Shown here: piece after piece, positions 55,474-63,928 of the stretch | Numbering within the stretch: the first letter of the stretch is position 1 | Layout: each line of letters begins with the position of its first letter | Assembly: GCA_003023725.1 (NCBI GenBank) | Contig: PXYT01000012.1 | Coordinates: 42,548 to 106,547, forward strand | Source: Sulfobacillus benefaciens | Lineage (GTDB): Bacteria > Bacillota > Sulfobacillia > Sulfobacillales > Sulfobacillaceae | Direction of reading: 5' to 3' | DNA: 64,000 bases | Translations under genes and position numbers: made by a program | The notes under the pieces: model-generated | Told to the model about the DNA's origin: nothing | Databases searched by the model: none | Seen by the model: the letters and a program-made list of their open reading frames with translations, nothing else

Positions 55474-57813
55474 TTATTGTCGCATTGTGACTCCCAGGTC
55501 CTGGGTCAGTTGCAAAAACTGCTGAATCACGCGCTCCACTTCTTCATCCGTTAAAGTTTTGTCTTCGGATTGAAAAACCAACCGAAAAGTCCAGGAGTGA
55601 CCAAAGTCCCCACGGTAGTGGTCAATAGGAGTCAGAGACTGCAAAATTGAGCTCTGGAGTTGGTGGCTTATTTCCCAAATGGTTTGGTAGGAAACACCTT
55701 GCGGAACAATTAAGGAGAGGTCGCGAACAACCTCCGGATAGCGCATGGGCCGACGAATGCGCGACGCGATTTCAACGCCCGGATCATCACTGATTCTCAT
55801 GAACCAGACACCAATTCGCTTCGCGTGATAGCGCTGTGCTATGCGAGGCCTTACCTCCCCAAGGTAGCCCACTACAGAACCGTCCCGTCTGTATATGGCC
55901 AACAGACGACCGGGATGCATGAATTCCGGTCCTGATGGAACCTGTTTCCATGATAAACCCATGCCACATTTCTGATTCAACCACTCCAAGGTGCCCTTGA
56001 GTTCCAACAAGTGCGGAGAATCGGGACGCGGGTAGCGCTTTCGCGCTTCTAAAGTCCGAACAACCGTCAACTCGTCATACTGCCAGAAGTCTGGGGTCTC
56101 TCTTGTGTACACAGGAGCCAGTTCAAACAACGACAGGGAAATGTCACGGCGCGCACGGTTAGACTCTAGTGTTTCCAGCATTCCCGGCAGCAGTGACGGC
56201 CTTAACAAGGTTTCTTCGTCCCGAAGCGGATTAACCACGTTGATAACATCCGGAGATGGGCGCATCCCGGCACGCTGTATTCGAGAAGGTGAGGTGAAAG
56301 ACCGTGTAATCACTTCCCAGTATCCCGCAGCCGCCAGTGAGTTCCTGATCAACTCCTGATAAGACACACGTGTTGATGGACGTCCCGGACTCGCGGAAAC
56401 CACAAACATCCGGGGTTCAATCTCGTCCAAACCATACAAGCGCGCCACTTCCTCGGCCAAATCCGGGGTTCCTTCGACATCATGACGGTCCGACGGAATG
56501 ACGATTCCTGTTTCTCCCTTTTCAAATCCCAGACGCTCCAGACCATCCAGGATTCGTTCATCTGACCAACCGACCCCCAGTAGCTGCCGAATCCCCTGAG
56601 GATTAAACGGAACTTGACGCGAAGGCGGTATTATCCCGATCATTTGGCTAGGCCCGATTTCTTCTAAAATGCCCATTTCGGCTAACAAATTTTGATACTG
56701 CGCTGGAGCCGTGACCACCGCATGAGGATCCGTGCCCTTTCCAAAATGTAAAGCGGCATCAGAATAAATCTGGTGCCTGCGCATAGTTTGAAAAATTCGC
56801 TGCGCGTCAAAATGAGCCGATTCCAATAAGATCCGGGTCGTCTCCAACGAAACGGCCGAACCACTACCTCCCATTACCCCAGCTAAGGCCAAAGCACGGT
56901 TTTGATCCGCAATGACCAAATCGTAGGAGGACAACGTGCGTTCAGAACCGTCCAAGGTCGCTAACACTTCGCCGTCCACGGCATTGCGGACTTCGATTTT
57001 TCCGTCCACTTTATCGGCATCAAAAGCATGGAGCGGCTGACCGATATCCCATAATACAAAATTTGTCAAATCAACGGCGGGATGAATTAGCCGCTGACCG
57101 ATACTTTTTAAGAGGATCTGAATCCACAAAGGGGTTACAGCGTCCGGTTTGATCCGAAACTCCGCGAGTCCATAAATGGGGCAGGCCTGGGCATCTATCA
57201 CATTGGCCATAGGAACACGGCCATACGAAAATTCCGTACTACGGGAATTCCATGGCAACGATAGCGATGCAGCCAGTTCACGCGACAATGCCCGCATGTT
57301 CTGACCGAATATGGCTAAATTAGGTGTCAGCTCCAGTTCAAATACTGTGTCCATTCCTCCCAGCACGTCAAGAAAATGTGTGCCCAAAGGCTGGTCTCCG
57401 TCCCAGATCCAAAGATCCTGCGGACCTGCCTCAAACCCCAGTTCATGAGCTGACAACAACATCCCGGGCGAGTCAATACCACGCATAGTGACAGTTTCCA
57501 GAATACGACCGTCGATTAAGCGAGTCCCTGGTTGGGCATACCAAACACGGTCCCCAGCGAACCCGTTTGAGGCACCGCTTACAACCGTTGTCAACACGTT
57601 ATCCCGGCGCCGGACTGTTATCAAGGACAGGTGGTCGGCATGAGGATGTTTAACTCGCTTAGTAATTTCCACCAGTTCTACGGGTTCGTACCACAAGCCC
57701 CATGGCTTTTTAGAGACCACCTCCCACCCCAGCTGAGTCAATTTTTCTCCAACAACATCCGGACTTGGCAGTTCCGGCACAAATCGCTGAAGCCAACGAT
57801 AACTTGCAATCAT
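55474..57813 (-). CDS. pheT: Phenylalanyl-tRNA synthetase beta subunit
   Basis: 779 residues. The N-terminal tRNA-binding OB domain (about 38-150; RVKHPHADHLSL), the B3/B4 editing domain, B5 (LGVGWSDERILDGLERLGFE), the catalytic-like core, and a C-terminal anticodon-binding domain (RRPMRYPEVVRDLSL). It proofreads Tyr-tRNA-Phe. Its ATG overlaps the pheS stop as ATGA. Confidence 0.96.
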   Translation of the reverse strand: MIASYRWLQRFVPELPSPDVVGEKLTQLGWEVVSKKPWGLWYEPVELVEITKRVKHPHADHLSLITVRRRDNVLTTVVSGASNGFAGDRVWYAQPGTRLIDGRILETVTMRGIDSPGMLLSAHELGFEAGPQDLWIWDGDQPLGTHFLDVLGGMDTVFELELTPNLAIFGQNMRALSRELAASLSLPWNSRSTEFSYGRVPMANVIDAQACPIYGLAEFRIKPDAVTPLWIQILLKSIGQRLIHPAVDLTNFVLWDIGQPLHAFDADKVDGKIEVRNAVDGEVLATLDGSERTLSSYDLVIADQNRALALAGVMGGSGSAVSLETTRILLESAHFDAQRIFQTMRRHQIYSDAALHFGKGTDPHAVVTAPAQYQNLLAEMGILEEIGPSQMIGIIPPSRQVPFNPQGIRQLLGVGWSDERILDGLERLGFEKGETGIVIPSDRHDVEGTPDLAEEVARLYGLDEIEPRMFVVSASPGRPSTRVSYQELIRNSLAAAGYWEVITRSFTSPSRIQRAGMRPSPDVINVVNPLRDEETLLRPSLLPGMLETLESNRARRDISLSLFELAPVYTRETPDFWQYDELTVVRTLEARKRYPRPDSPHLLELKGTLEWLNQKCGMGLSWKQVPSGPEFMHPGRLLAIYRRDGSVVGYLGEVRPRIAQRYHAKRIGVWFMRISDDPGVEIASRIRRPMRYPEVVRDLSLIVPQGVSYQTIWEISHQLQSSILQSLTPIDHYRGDFGHSWTFRLVFQSEDKTLTDEEVERVIQQFLQLTQDLGVTMRQ

Positions 57814-58865
57814 AATCCAGGCCTCCCCGTGTACGGTTGGAATTGTGAGAGAAATTCCATGTCATTTTGATACAATAGCCGTAAATCATCAATTCCAAAG
57901 ATCCGCATGGTCAGCCTCTCAATACCTAATCCGAATGCAAAGCCACTGACAGTTAGTGGGTCATAACCTCCATTCTTTAAAACCTGCGGATGCACCATTC
58001 CTGAACCTAAAATTTCGACCCATCCCGTTTCTTTGCACACCCGGCACCCTGCGCCCCGACATGACGCGCAGGTGACGTCCATTTCCATGGAGGGTTCGGT
58101 AAACGGAAAATAAGAAGGACGAAAACGGGTTTTGATGCCGTCCCCAAGCAATTCATGAGCCATGATGTTCAAGGTTCCTTTGAGATCCGCCAGTGAGATA
58201 CCACGATCTATGACTAATGCCTCCACCTGAAAGAACATGGGCACGTGAGTCGCATCATCGTCACGCCTAAACGCTCGACCCGGGGCCAGGATGCGCACAG
58301 GTAAGGCGCCGTCGTATTTTTTCATGGCCCGAATTTGCACCGGTGAGGTGTGTGTGCGCAAGACCATCCCGGGCAGATCGATAAAAAACGAGTCCTGCAT
58401 GTCCCGCGCCGGATGATCCGCAGGAATGTTGAGGGCTTCGAAATTATACCACTCGTCTTCGACTTCGGGTCCGTATTCCAGCGAAAATCCCATCCGCAAA
58501 AACACATCTTCGATCAAGCGGCGTGTGCGGGTAATCGGGTGCAATAATCCTACATCCGGCCAAAGACCAGGCAAGGTCATATCGTAAACTTCTTCTTGAA
58601 GCTGTCGTGTCTCTTCTTGCAATTCCATTTCCTGCTCACGCTGGGCAAATAAGTCTAGAGCATATTCGCGTATCCCGTTCAACTGCTGTCCCACAGTCCG
58701 CCGGTCTTCGATAGACAAAGACGACAGTCCTTTCATGGCATTGGTAATCTTCCCCTTGCGGCCCAGCCATTGATGGCGAACAGTCTGCAACTCCGTGAGC
58801 GACTCTGCTTTCATGACTTCGCGTGTCATTTCGTCTTTCCAACTATCCAGCCGTTGTGCGTCCAT
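57810..58865 (-). CDS. pheS: Phenylalanyl-tRNA synthetase alpha subunit
   Basis: 351 residues from the ATG at 58865 (GGGGAG four bases before). Catalytic class II subunit. N-terminal coiled coil (about 1-85), then HPITRTRRLIEDVFLRMGF (motif 1 region), LRTHTSPVQIRAM, RAFRRDDDATHVPMFFQVE (motif 2) and GFAFGLGIERLTM (motif 3). A T-box leader upstream controls the pheST pair. Confidence 0.97.
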   Translation of the reverse strand: MDAQRLDSWKDEMTREVMKAESLTELQTVRHQWLGRKGKITNAMKGLSSLSIEDRRTVGQQLNGIREYALDLFAQREQEMELQEETRQLQEEVYDMTLPGLWPDVGLLHPITRTRRLIEDVFLRMGFSLEYGPEVEDEWYNFEALNIPADHPARDMQDSFFIDLPGMVLRTHTSPVQIRAMKKYDGALPVRILAPGRAFRRDDDATHVPMFFQVEALVIDRGISLADLKGTLNIMAHELLGDGIKTRFRPSYFPFTEPSMEMDVTCASCRGAGCRVCKETGWVEILGSGMVHPQVLKNGGYDPLTVSGFAFGLGIERLTMRIFGIDDLRLLYQNDMEFLSQFQPYTGRPGL

Positions 58866-58884
58866 TGTTCTCCCCTCATCTACC

Positions 58885-59130
58885 AACAAAAATATCGTTC
58901 ACCTCAAGGGCGAACGATTCGCGGTACCACCTTTATTGACTATGCCATGTCGCAGCATAGTCGTCTCCATCGCGGATAACGGGCACAAGCCGATGGCTCC
59001 TACTTTAACATTTCAAAGCCCACTCCCCAGTGAATATGAATTCCTACACAGCTCCGGCTCTCACCTCTCCCGGATTCTCTGATCTGCCTTGGGATGTTCA
59101 CACGTTCTGGATCATCGCTTTATTTTAGTA
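58885..59130 (-). promoter_or_regulatory. T-box leader of pheST (phenylalanine specifier)
   Basis: The conserved AAAGGTGGTACCGCG lies at 58934-58920. A terminator hairpin CGTTCGCC ... GGTGAACG with a TATTTTTG tail follows (about 58915-58885). Stem I on the 5' side has GGTGAGAGCCGGAG, and further on GAATTCATA-TTC-ACT; TTC at 59034-59032, followed by A, is the likely Phe specifier. Uncharged tRNA-Phe should raise pheST expression. Confidence 0.92.
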
Positions 59131-59141
59131 AATTTGCATGC

Positions 59142-59147
59142 ATTATA
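59142..59147 (-). promoter_or_regulatory. Extended -10 of the pheST leader
   Basis: TGCTATAAT pattern with TATAAT at these positions, inside the last bases of the rRNA methylase gene. It is placed about 12 bp before the T-box RNA begins. No clear -35. Confidence 0.55.
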
Positions 59148-59982
59148 GCATAACCGGAGGAACAAGAGGAATCCCTTTCTGGCTTCTCTGCCACATCGCA
59201 TGAAAAACTAATATGGATCCCGCCATCGCCACGTTGAGCGACTCCGCGGTCGGCACCATGGGAATACTGATCTCTTCAGCCTCCCTGGTGAGATCAAAGG
59301 GAATCCCGCTTCCTTCATTGCCTAAAACCAGTGCAGAAGGGCGGCTCCAGTCAAAGTCGGCATAACTTCTTCCTCCCCGAACAACCGTGAAAGCAACAGA
59401 AATCTCCCGTTGCCGTAACTCAGTAATCCAGTCGTCACTCAGGGATACAATGGGGATCTTAAAAACACTTCCCGCCGCTGCACGAATTGTTTTCGGATTG
59501 TAAACATCAACGGTTCCCTTACTCACGCCAAAAAGATGCGCTCCAGCCGCTTGAACACTCCGAATCAACGTACCCAGGTTGCCCGGATCCTGGATTTGGT
59601 AGGCAACTACAATAAAAGGTGGAACATCCTGTGGCAACGGCCAACCCACACGGTCCTTGGGCAACTCCACAACAGCCAAAATTCCTTGATGCGTTTCTAC
59701 CGCAGATGCGGTATCCAGTACTTTATCCGTCACATACATTAGCCTTACTCTGGCCATTTGGAGACGGGCCAATAGACTGCGGCCCTCTTCCATTTGGGTA
59801 ATTCGTTTACTGTACAAAACGAGGTGGATGGGTATTCCGGCATCCACCACGTCTTTAAGCAAATGAAAACCCTCTATGACCGCTTGCTGCTGCCGTTCCC
59901 GAAAAGTCCTGTTGGTCAACAAACGCCGAACAACTCGAATGGATTTGTTATCTACCGAGTCCAAGGGTTGTAAAACAGACAT
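59143..59982 (-). CDS. SpoU/TrmH-family rRNA 2'-O-methyltransferase
   Basis: 279 residues. An N-terminal substrate-binding domain (about 1-115) and a SPOUT knot domain (about 118-279) with QIQDPGNLGTLIRSVQAAG (motif 1), LVLGNEGSGIPFDL (motif 2) and IPMVPTAESLNVAMAGSILVF (motif 3). It likely 2'-O-methylates a ribose in 23S rRNA or tRNA, like RlmB or YsgA. It starts one base into the rplT stop (TAATG), so it is coupled to the ribosomal protein operon. The target cannot be assigned. Confidence 0.93.
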   Translation of the reverse strand: MSVLQPLDSVDNKSIRVVRRLLTNRTFRERQQQAVIEGFHLLKDVVDAGIPIHLVLYSKRITQMEEGRSLLARLQMARVRLMYVTDKVLDTASAVETHQGILAVVELPKDRVGWPLPQDVPPFIVVAYQIQDPGNLGTLIRSVQAAGAHLFGVSKGTVDVYNPKTIRAAAGSVFKIPIVSLSDDWITELRQREISVAFTVVRGGRSYADFDWSRPSALVLGNEGSGIPFDLTREAEEISIPMVPTAESLNVAMAGSILVFHAMWQRSQKGIPLVPPVML

Positions 59983-60335
59983 TATAGCTGCTCTTTGGCC
60001 TTGGCGACTAATATCTTGAAACTCTCCATGTCGCGCACAGCCATGTCCGCCAAAATCTTGCGATCCAGCCCGATACCCGCACGGTGCAACCCGTTCATAA
60101 ACCGACTGTATGACAGTCCGTTAAGCCTCGCAGCTGCATTGATCCGGGCAATCCACAGCCGACGGAAATCCCCTTTTCGCTTACGCCGATGCTGATAGGC
60201 ATACCACAGCGAATGCATCACAGCTTCATTGGCCGGGCGGAAATGACGGGAACGCGCTCCCCGATATCCGCGAGCCATTTTCAAAATCTTTTTATGCCGT
60301 CGGTGACGAACCACACCGCGTTTAACACGTGCCAT
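59982..60335 (-). CDS. rplT: 50S ribosomal protein L20
   Basis: 117 residues from the ATG at 60335 (GGAGGGG upstream); the longer ORF to 60353 is not needed. The opening [18 protein letters not shown] and [18 protein letters not shown] are the L20 signature. It is essential for early 50S assembly and, in the bacilli, represses its own operon by binding the infC leader. It is followed by the methylase gene. Confidence 0.97.
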   Translation of the reverse strand: MARVKRGVVRHRRHKKILKMARGYRGARSRHFRPANEAVMHSLWYAYQHRRKRKGDFRRLWIARINAAARLNGLSYSRFMNGLHRAGIGLDRKILADMAVRDMESFKILVAKAKEQL

Positions 60336-60371
60336 GACCAAACCCCTCCACAATCATTAATATTCCAAAAA

Positions 60372-60572
60372 CTACCGTCCGTGAGGCAACAGCCGCTTAG
60401 CCCGGTGAAAATCGGCATGCGAAAGGATACCACCTGCACGAAGACGCCGCCGTCTTGCAGGCGACTTGTGTTCCAATAAATGACTTTTACCAGCACGCGC
60501 ACGAACTATTTTGCCCCGCGCCGAAATTTTCATCCGTTTAACCGCCCCGCGGTGTGTTTTCATTTTCGGCAT
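60372..60572 (-). CDS. rpmI: 50S ribosomal protein L35
   Basis: 66 residues from the ATG at 60572 (GGAG eight bases before); GTG at 60575 is an alternative. The sequence PKMKTHRGAVKRMKISARG and the basic C-terminus KRLLPHGR match L35 exactly in length and pattern. Part of infC-rpmI-rplT. Confidence 0.96.
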   Translation of the reverse strand: MPKMKTHRGAVKRMKISARGKIVRARAGKSHLLEHKSPARRRRLRAGGILSHADFHRAKRLLPHGR

Positions 60573-60576
60573 CACA

Positions 60577-61089
60577 CTACACTCCTTTTTTAGGTGCTAA
60601 GATCATGATCATGCTTCGACCTTCCACGCGCGGCGCCCGTTCTATCACTCCAACATCCTTCACTGAATCGGCCAGCTTGCTGAGCGTTTCCTGACCTAAA
60701 CCCGCATGAACAATCTCACGACCCCGGAACATCATCGTGCACTTCACCTTGTCTCCATCTTCCAGGAAGCGGTGTGCACTCTTCACTTTCACATCAAAAT
60801 CATGATCCTCGATATTAGGACGGATCTTGAGTTCTTTAATGTTTACGACTTTCTGCTTTTTGCGCGACTCACGTTCCTTTTTGGCCTGCTCATATTTATA
60901 TTTACCATAATCCATGAGCCGACAAACTGGAGGCCGTGCGGTGGGTGACACTTCAACAAGATCAAGGTGGCGCTCTTGTGCCATCGACAATGCCTCGCGA
61001 AGGGACACCACTCCAAGCTGTTCTGCGTCTTCTCCGACAAGGCGCACATCACGCGCCCGGATCTCATTGTTAATTCTGAGATCTTTGAT
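60577..61089 (-). CDS. infC: Translation initiation factor IF-3, probable AUC start
   Basis: 170 residues if it starts at the ATC at 61089, which lies nine bases after GGAGGG. No ATG, GTG or TTG stands in the right place: the ATG at 61128 lacks an SD and would add 13 unconserved residues. The protein reads KDLRINNEIRARDVRLVG, aligning with the start of other IF3 proteins. N-domain (about 1-80) and C-domain (about 90-170) are complete. Rare start codons in infC are known from E. coli (AUU) and give IF3 control of its own translation. It precedes rpmI by 4 bp. Confidence 0.93.
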   Translation of the reverse strand: MKDLRINNEIRARDVRLVGEDAEQLGVVSLREALSMAQERHLDLVEVSPTARPPVCRLMDYGKYKYEQAKKERESRKKQKVVNIKELKIRPNIEDHDFDVKVKSAHRFLEDGDKVKCTMMFRGREIVHAGLGQETLSKLADSVKDVGVIERAPRVEGRSMIMILAPKKGV

Positions 61090-61130
61090 AGTCTTGTTCC
61101 CTCCTTCATTTGTTTCAATGAATAGCATCC

Positions 61131-61157
61131 AAACAAAAAGGGCGGGTAATCCGCCCA
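61131..61157 (-). terminator. Leader attenuator of infC-rpmI-rplT (L20-leader type)
   Basis: GGGCGG-ATTA-CCGCCC followed by TTTTTGTTT, about 40 nt before the infC start. Upstream, between 61157 and 61240, the sequence CTTCTCACCCTCCGGTAAG and other arms can form alternative pairings. This fits the infC leader regulated by L20 in bacilli. Confidence 0.75.
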
Positions 61158-61246
61158 AGAACAGAAACCCCTTGCATCAACCCTTTTGGTTCTTACCGGA
61201 GGGTGAGAAGCACTTGCTTCTGCTTTGTTCGGTATATAACATGGTT

Positions 61247-61275
61247 ATTGTAACCTGCTCGATATATGACGTCAA
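61247..61275 (-). promoter_or_regulatory. Sigma-A promoter of infC-rpmI-rplT
   Basis: TTGACG (61275-61270), 17-nt spacer, TACAAT (61252-61247); both match the consensus at 5 of 6. It begins 2 bases after the thrS stop and gives a leader of about 150 nt. Confidence 0.8.
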
Positions 61276-61276
61276 C

Positions 61277-63175
61277 TTATCCTAATGGCATTTCGGCCTG
61301 CTCGACGAGTTCCTCACAATATTCCGGCCAGGGTTTGGCACCAATGTCCCCTTCTTCCCGGGTTCTAACCGACACGGTATGATTTTCCAAGTCACGGCCG
61401 CCGACTATCAGCATCCGCGGCACTTTATGAATCCTGGCTTCGCGAATTTTGTAGTTCATTGTTTGCTTTCGACCGTTAATTTCAACGCGTAAGCCGTACC
61501 GTTTTAATTTTTTCGCAATTTCGTCGGCGTAAGCTAAATGCTGGTCAGTGATGGGGATTACCACCACCTGAACCGGGGCCAGCCACAGAGGGAATGCTCC
61601 AGCATAGTGTTCGACCAAAATTCCTAAAAACCGTTCCAACGATCCCATAATAGCCCGATGTATCATAACGGGTCGCTTTTCCCCGCCGTCTTGATCCACA
61701 TAAGTCAAGTCGAAATTCTCTGGAAGTTGAAAGTCCAGTTGAATCGTGGCGAGCTGCCACCGTCTCCCTAATGAATCAATGGCCGAGATGTCCAGTTTCG
61801 GTCCGTAAAACGCCCCGTCTCCGGGATTCATCTGATATTTGATGCCGCGTTCCCGCAAGACGCTCTCCAGGTCCGCCTCGGCCTTATTCCATAGGGACAA
61901 AGACCCCATGTAATCCTCAGGACGAGTCGAGAACACGACCTCGTACGACAGACCGAAAGCACGAAACACCACATCCACCAAATCTAAGACGGCAAACATT
62001 TCTTGATCAATTTGGTCTTCGCGCACAAACAGGTGCGCGTCGTCTTGATGAAATCCCCGTACGCGAAGCAGTCCGTGCAGTGTTCCTGATCGCTCGAACC
62101 GGGACAATGGTCCGTATTCAGCGTAGCGTATGGGCAAGTCTCTGTATGACCGCAGCGCACCCTTGAATAATAAGGCATGACCGGGGCAATTCATGGGCTT
62201 TGCTCCTAGCAGCTCATCCTCTCGGTCCATCAAAAACATGTTGTCTCGGTAATGGTCCCAGTGACCCGACTGCTGCCACAGCCCGATTCTGTAAATCCAG
62301 GGTGTCGATACTTCATCATAACCCCGCTCAGTCTGTAATCGACGGGAGAATTCTTCCAGGGTACGGTACAATTGATATCCTTTGGGATGCCAAAATGCAA
62401 AACCAGGAGCCTCTTCCCGGAAGCTAAACAAGTCAAGTTGCGGCCCCAATCGGCGATGATCGCGCTGCTTGGCCTCTTCGACACGGGCCAGATGTTGTTC
62501 CAGCGCCGGTTGACTGGGAAAAGAGGTACCATAGATCCGTGTCATCATGGGATTCTTTTCGTCGCCACGCCAGTACGCTCCGGAAACATTGGTCAATTTG
62601 ACAGCGCCAATTGCCCCAGTATTTGGTAAATGGGGACCGGAACATAGATCAATAAACTCTCCTTGCCTGTACGCAGAAATCACGACTCCATCGGGAATCC
62701 GCTCAATAATTTCCACTTTGAAGTCCTCATGCCGTTGTTTGAACAAGGTCAGTGCCTCGTCCCGGGACAATTCGATCCGTTCAATATCCAACTTTTCCCG
62801 GACAATTGCTCGCATGGTGTCTTCAATACGTTGAAGATCGTCTTCTTTAAGGGGATCGGACAGCCAAATATCGTAATAAAACCCATCGTCTAGAGCGGGA
62901 CCTGTTCCCAGCTTGGCGTCCGGCCACAGCCGTTTGACGGCCTGCGCCAACAAATGCGCACTCGAGTGGCGAAACACCCGTTGTCCGCCACTGTCCTCGA
63001 AAGTCAGCCACTGGAGTTGTCCACCATGCGGCAAAGGCCGTTTCAGATCTATGACATCACCGTCAATCCATGCCGCGAGGGCATTTTGTGGAACTTCTCC
63101 TTCCAAATCCACGGGTCGGACCCCCGGTTGTTTGACCATCACTTCGCCATGGATTTCTACTGTCAAACCATTCAT
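61277..63175 (-). CDS. thrS: Threonyl-tRNA synthetase
   Basis: 632 residues from the ATG at 63175. A TTG at 63181 lies 5 bases after GGGAGG and is also possible. Domains: TGS (about 1-62), second additional domain with HSSAHLLAQAVKRLW (zinc and editing HxxxH, about 73), class II core with RIYGTSFP, PMNCPGHALLFK and RFERSGTLHGLLRVRGFHQDDAH (in parts), and the C-terminal anticodon domain. It has a T-box leader. Immediately followed by the infC promoter. Confidence 0.97.
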   Translation of the reverse strand: MNGLTVEIHGEVMVKQPGVRPVDLEGEVPQNALAAWIDGDVIDLKRPLPHGGQLQWLTFEDSGGQRVFRHSSAHLLAQAVKRLWPDAKLGTGPALDDGFYYDIWLSDPLKEDDLQRIEDTMRAIVREKLDIERIELSRDEALTLFKQRHEDFKVEIIERIPDGVVISAYRQGEFIDLCSGPHLPNTGAIGAVKLTNVSGAYWRGDEKNPMMTRIYGTSFPSQPALEQHLARVEEAKQRDHRRLGPQLDLFSFREEAPGFAFWHPKGYQLYRTLEEFSRRLQTERGYDEVSTPWIYRIGLWQQSGHWDHYRDNMFLMDREDELLGAKPMNCPGHALLFKGALRSYRDLPIRYAEYGPLSRFERSGTLHGLLRVRGFHQDDAHLFVREDQIDQEMFAVLDLVDVVFRAFGLSYEVVFSTRPEDYMGSLSLWNKAEADLESVLRERGIKYQMNPGDGAFYGPKLDISAIDSLGRRWQLATIQLDFQLPENFDLTYVDQDGGEKRPVMIHRAIMGSLERFLGILVEHYAGAFPLWLAPVQVVVIPITDQHLAYADEIAKKLKRYGLRVEINGRKQTMNYKIREARIHKVPRMLIVGGRDLENHTVSVRTREEGDIGAKPWPEYCEELVEQAEMPLG

Positions 63176-63193
63176 GGTCAATCCATCCTCCCG

Positions 63194-63440
63194 AAAAAAA
63201 AAAAATACCGTCCCTCATACAGGGGACGGAAAATTCTTCCGCGGTTCCACCGCCATTGGCAACTTGCGTTGCCCACTTTGAGCGAGATATCGGTCGCACC
63301 GCTAACTTTTCTCCTATACTATCGTTAGACACTCCAAGGTGGTTAAATTTTCGCGTAACCCTGAGGTCTTTCAGCCCATGAACCTCATTCTCTGCTGAGA
63401 ATACGAAAATTGTCGTCTCTTCATCGTGTTGACTCTATTG
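63194..63440 (-). promoter_or_regulatory. T-box leader of thrS (threonine specifier)
   Basis: GGCGGTGGAACCGCGG lies at 63255-63240, a variant of the T-box core with GGAAC in place of GGTAC. The terminator CCGTCCC ... GGGACGG (63229-63208) has a run of 12 T (63205-63194). In Stem I the 3' side carries AAATTTA-ACC-ACC; ACC at 63343-63341 is the likely Thr specifier. Confidence 0.9.
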
Positions 63441-63451
63441 AATATTTCTAC

Positions 63452-63478
63452 CTTATAAGAAGGTTCCCAATCTGTCAA
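63452..63478 (-). promoter_or_regulatory. Putative promoter of thrS
   Basis: Perfect -35 TTGACA (63478-63473) and TATAAG (63457-63452) with a 15-nt spacer. A 17-nt alternative uses TAAGGT. It overlaps the 3' end of the preceding ORF. Confidence 0.5.
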
Positions 63479-63836
63479 TTCCTTGAACACGAGATGAGCA
63501 ATATGGTTTGAGAACACCAGATTCCCGCATGACGCGCCCCGGAAAGATTTCCGACAAACGACGAATTAATGAGCGGGGAAAGTCTCCATGCAACACTATT
63601 TGCTCGGGGGATGTCTCAACCAGGTTCATAACGATGAAGTCGTCATAATCCTCCGGAGAAGAAATTTGAGTAGAGACAGAATCGGCACAGAGTTTCTCCG
63701 CAATCATGGAGGTTCCTTCTTCGTCTTCTTCGTTCTTTATCACACAGGGATTATCATAAGTAACGTGCACCTGAAGATGTGGACTCTGATGCCATGCACT
63801 GTAACAACGCAAAAATTGAACATAATGCCCGCGCAT
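63453..63836 (-). CDS. Short protein resembling the C-terminal part of YtxC
   Basis: 127 residues from the ATG at 63836; ATG at 63707 (AAGGA before it) would give 84. A stretch SPEQIVLHGDFPRSLI followed by RRLSEIFPGRV recalls, from memory, the end of the putative sporulation protein YtxC, which also lies upstream of thrS in B. subtilis. YtxC is about twice as long and ends with a Cys motif that is missing here (one Cys, at YCSSR). It may be a shortened homologue or a remnant. No other domain seen. Confidence 0.4.
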   Translation of the reverse strand: MRGHYVQFLRCYSAWHQSPHLQVHVTYDNPCVIKNEEDEEGTSMIAEKLCADSVSTQISSPEDYDDFIVMNLVETSPEQIVLHGDFPRSLIRRLSEIFPGRVMRESGVLKPYCSSRVQGIDRLGTFL

Positions 63837-63875
63837 TCCCCTTCCCAGGCGAAGCCGGGAGGGGGTCAAGCGGGT

Positions 63876-63893
63876 GGCGGCCTCTTGGCCGCC
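63876..63893. repeat. GC-rich perfect stem-loop
   Basis: GGCGGCC-TCTT-GGCCGCC. On the plus strand it is followed after eight bases by a T-rich run (63901-63911); on the minus strand there is no T-run. It lies between the gene ending at 63929 and the YtxC-like ORF. Possible terminator or attenuator, direction unclear. Confidence 0.5.
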
Positions 63894-63928
63894 TTCCGGG
63901 GTTTTTCTTCTTGAGTTTCGCACCCTGA

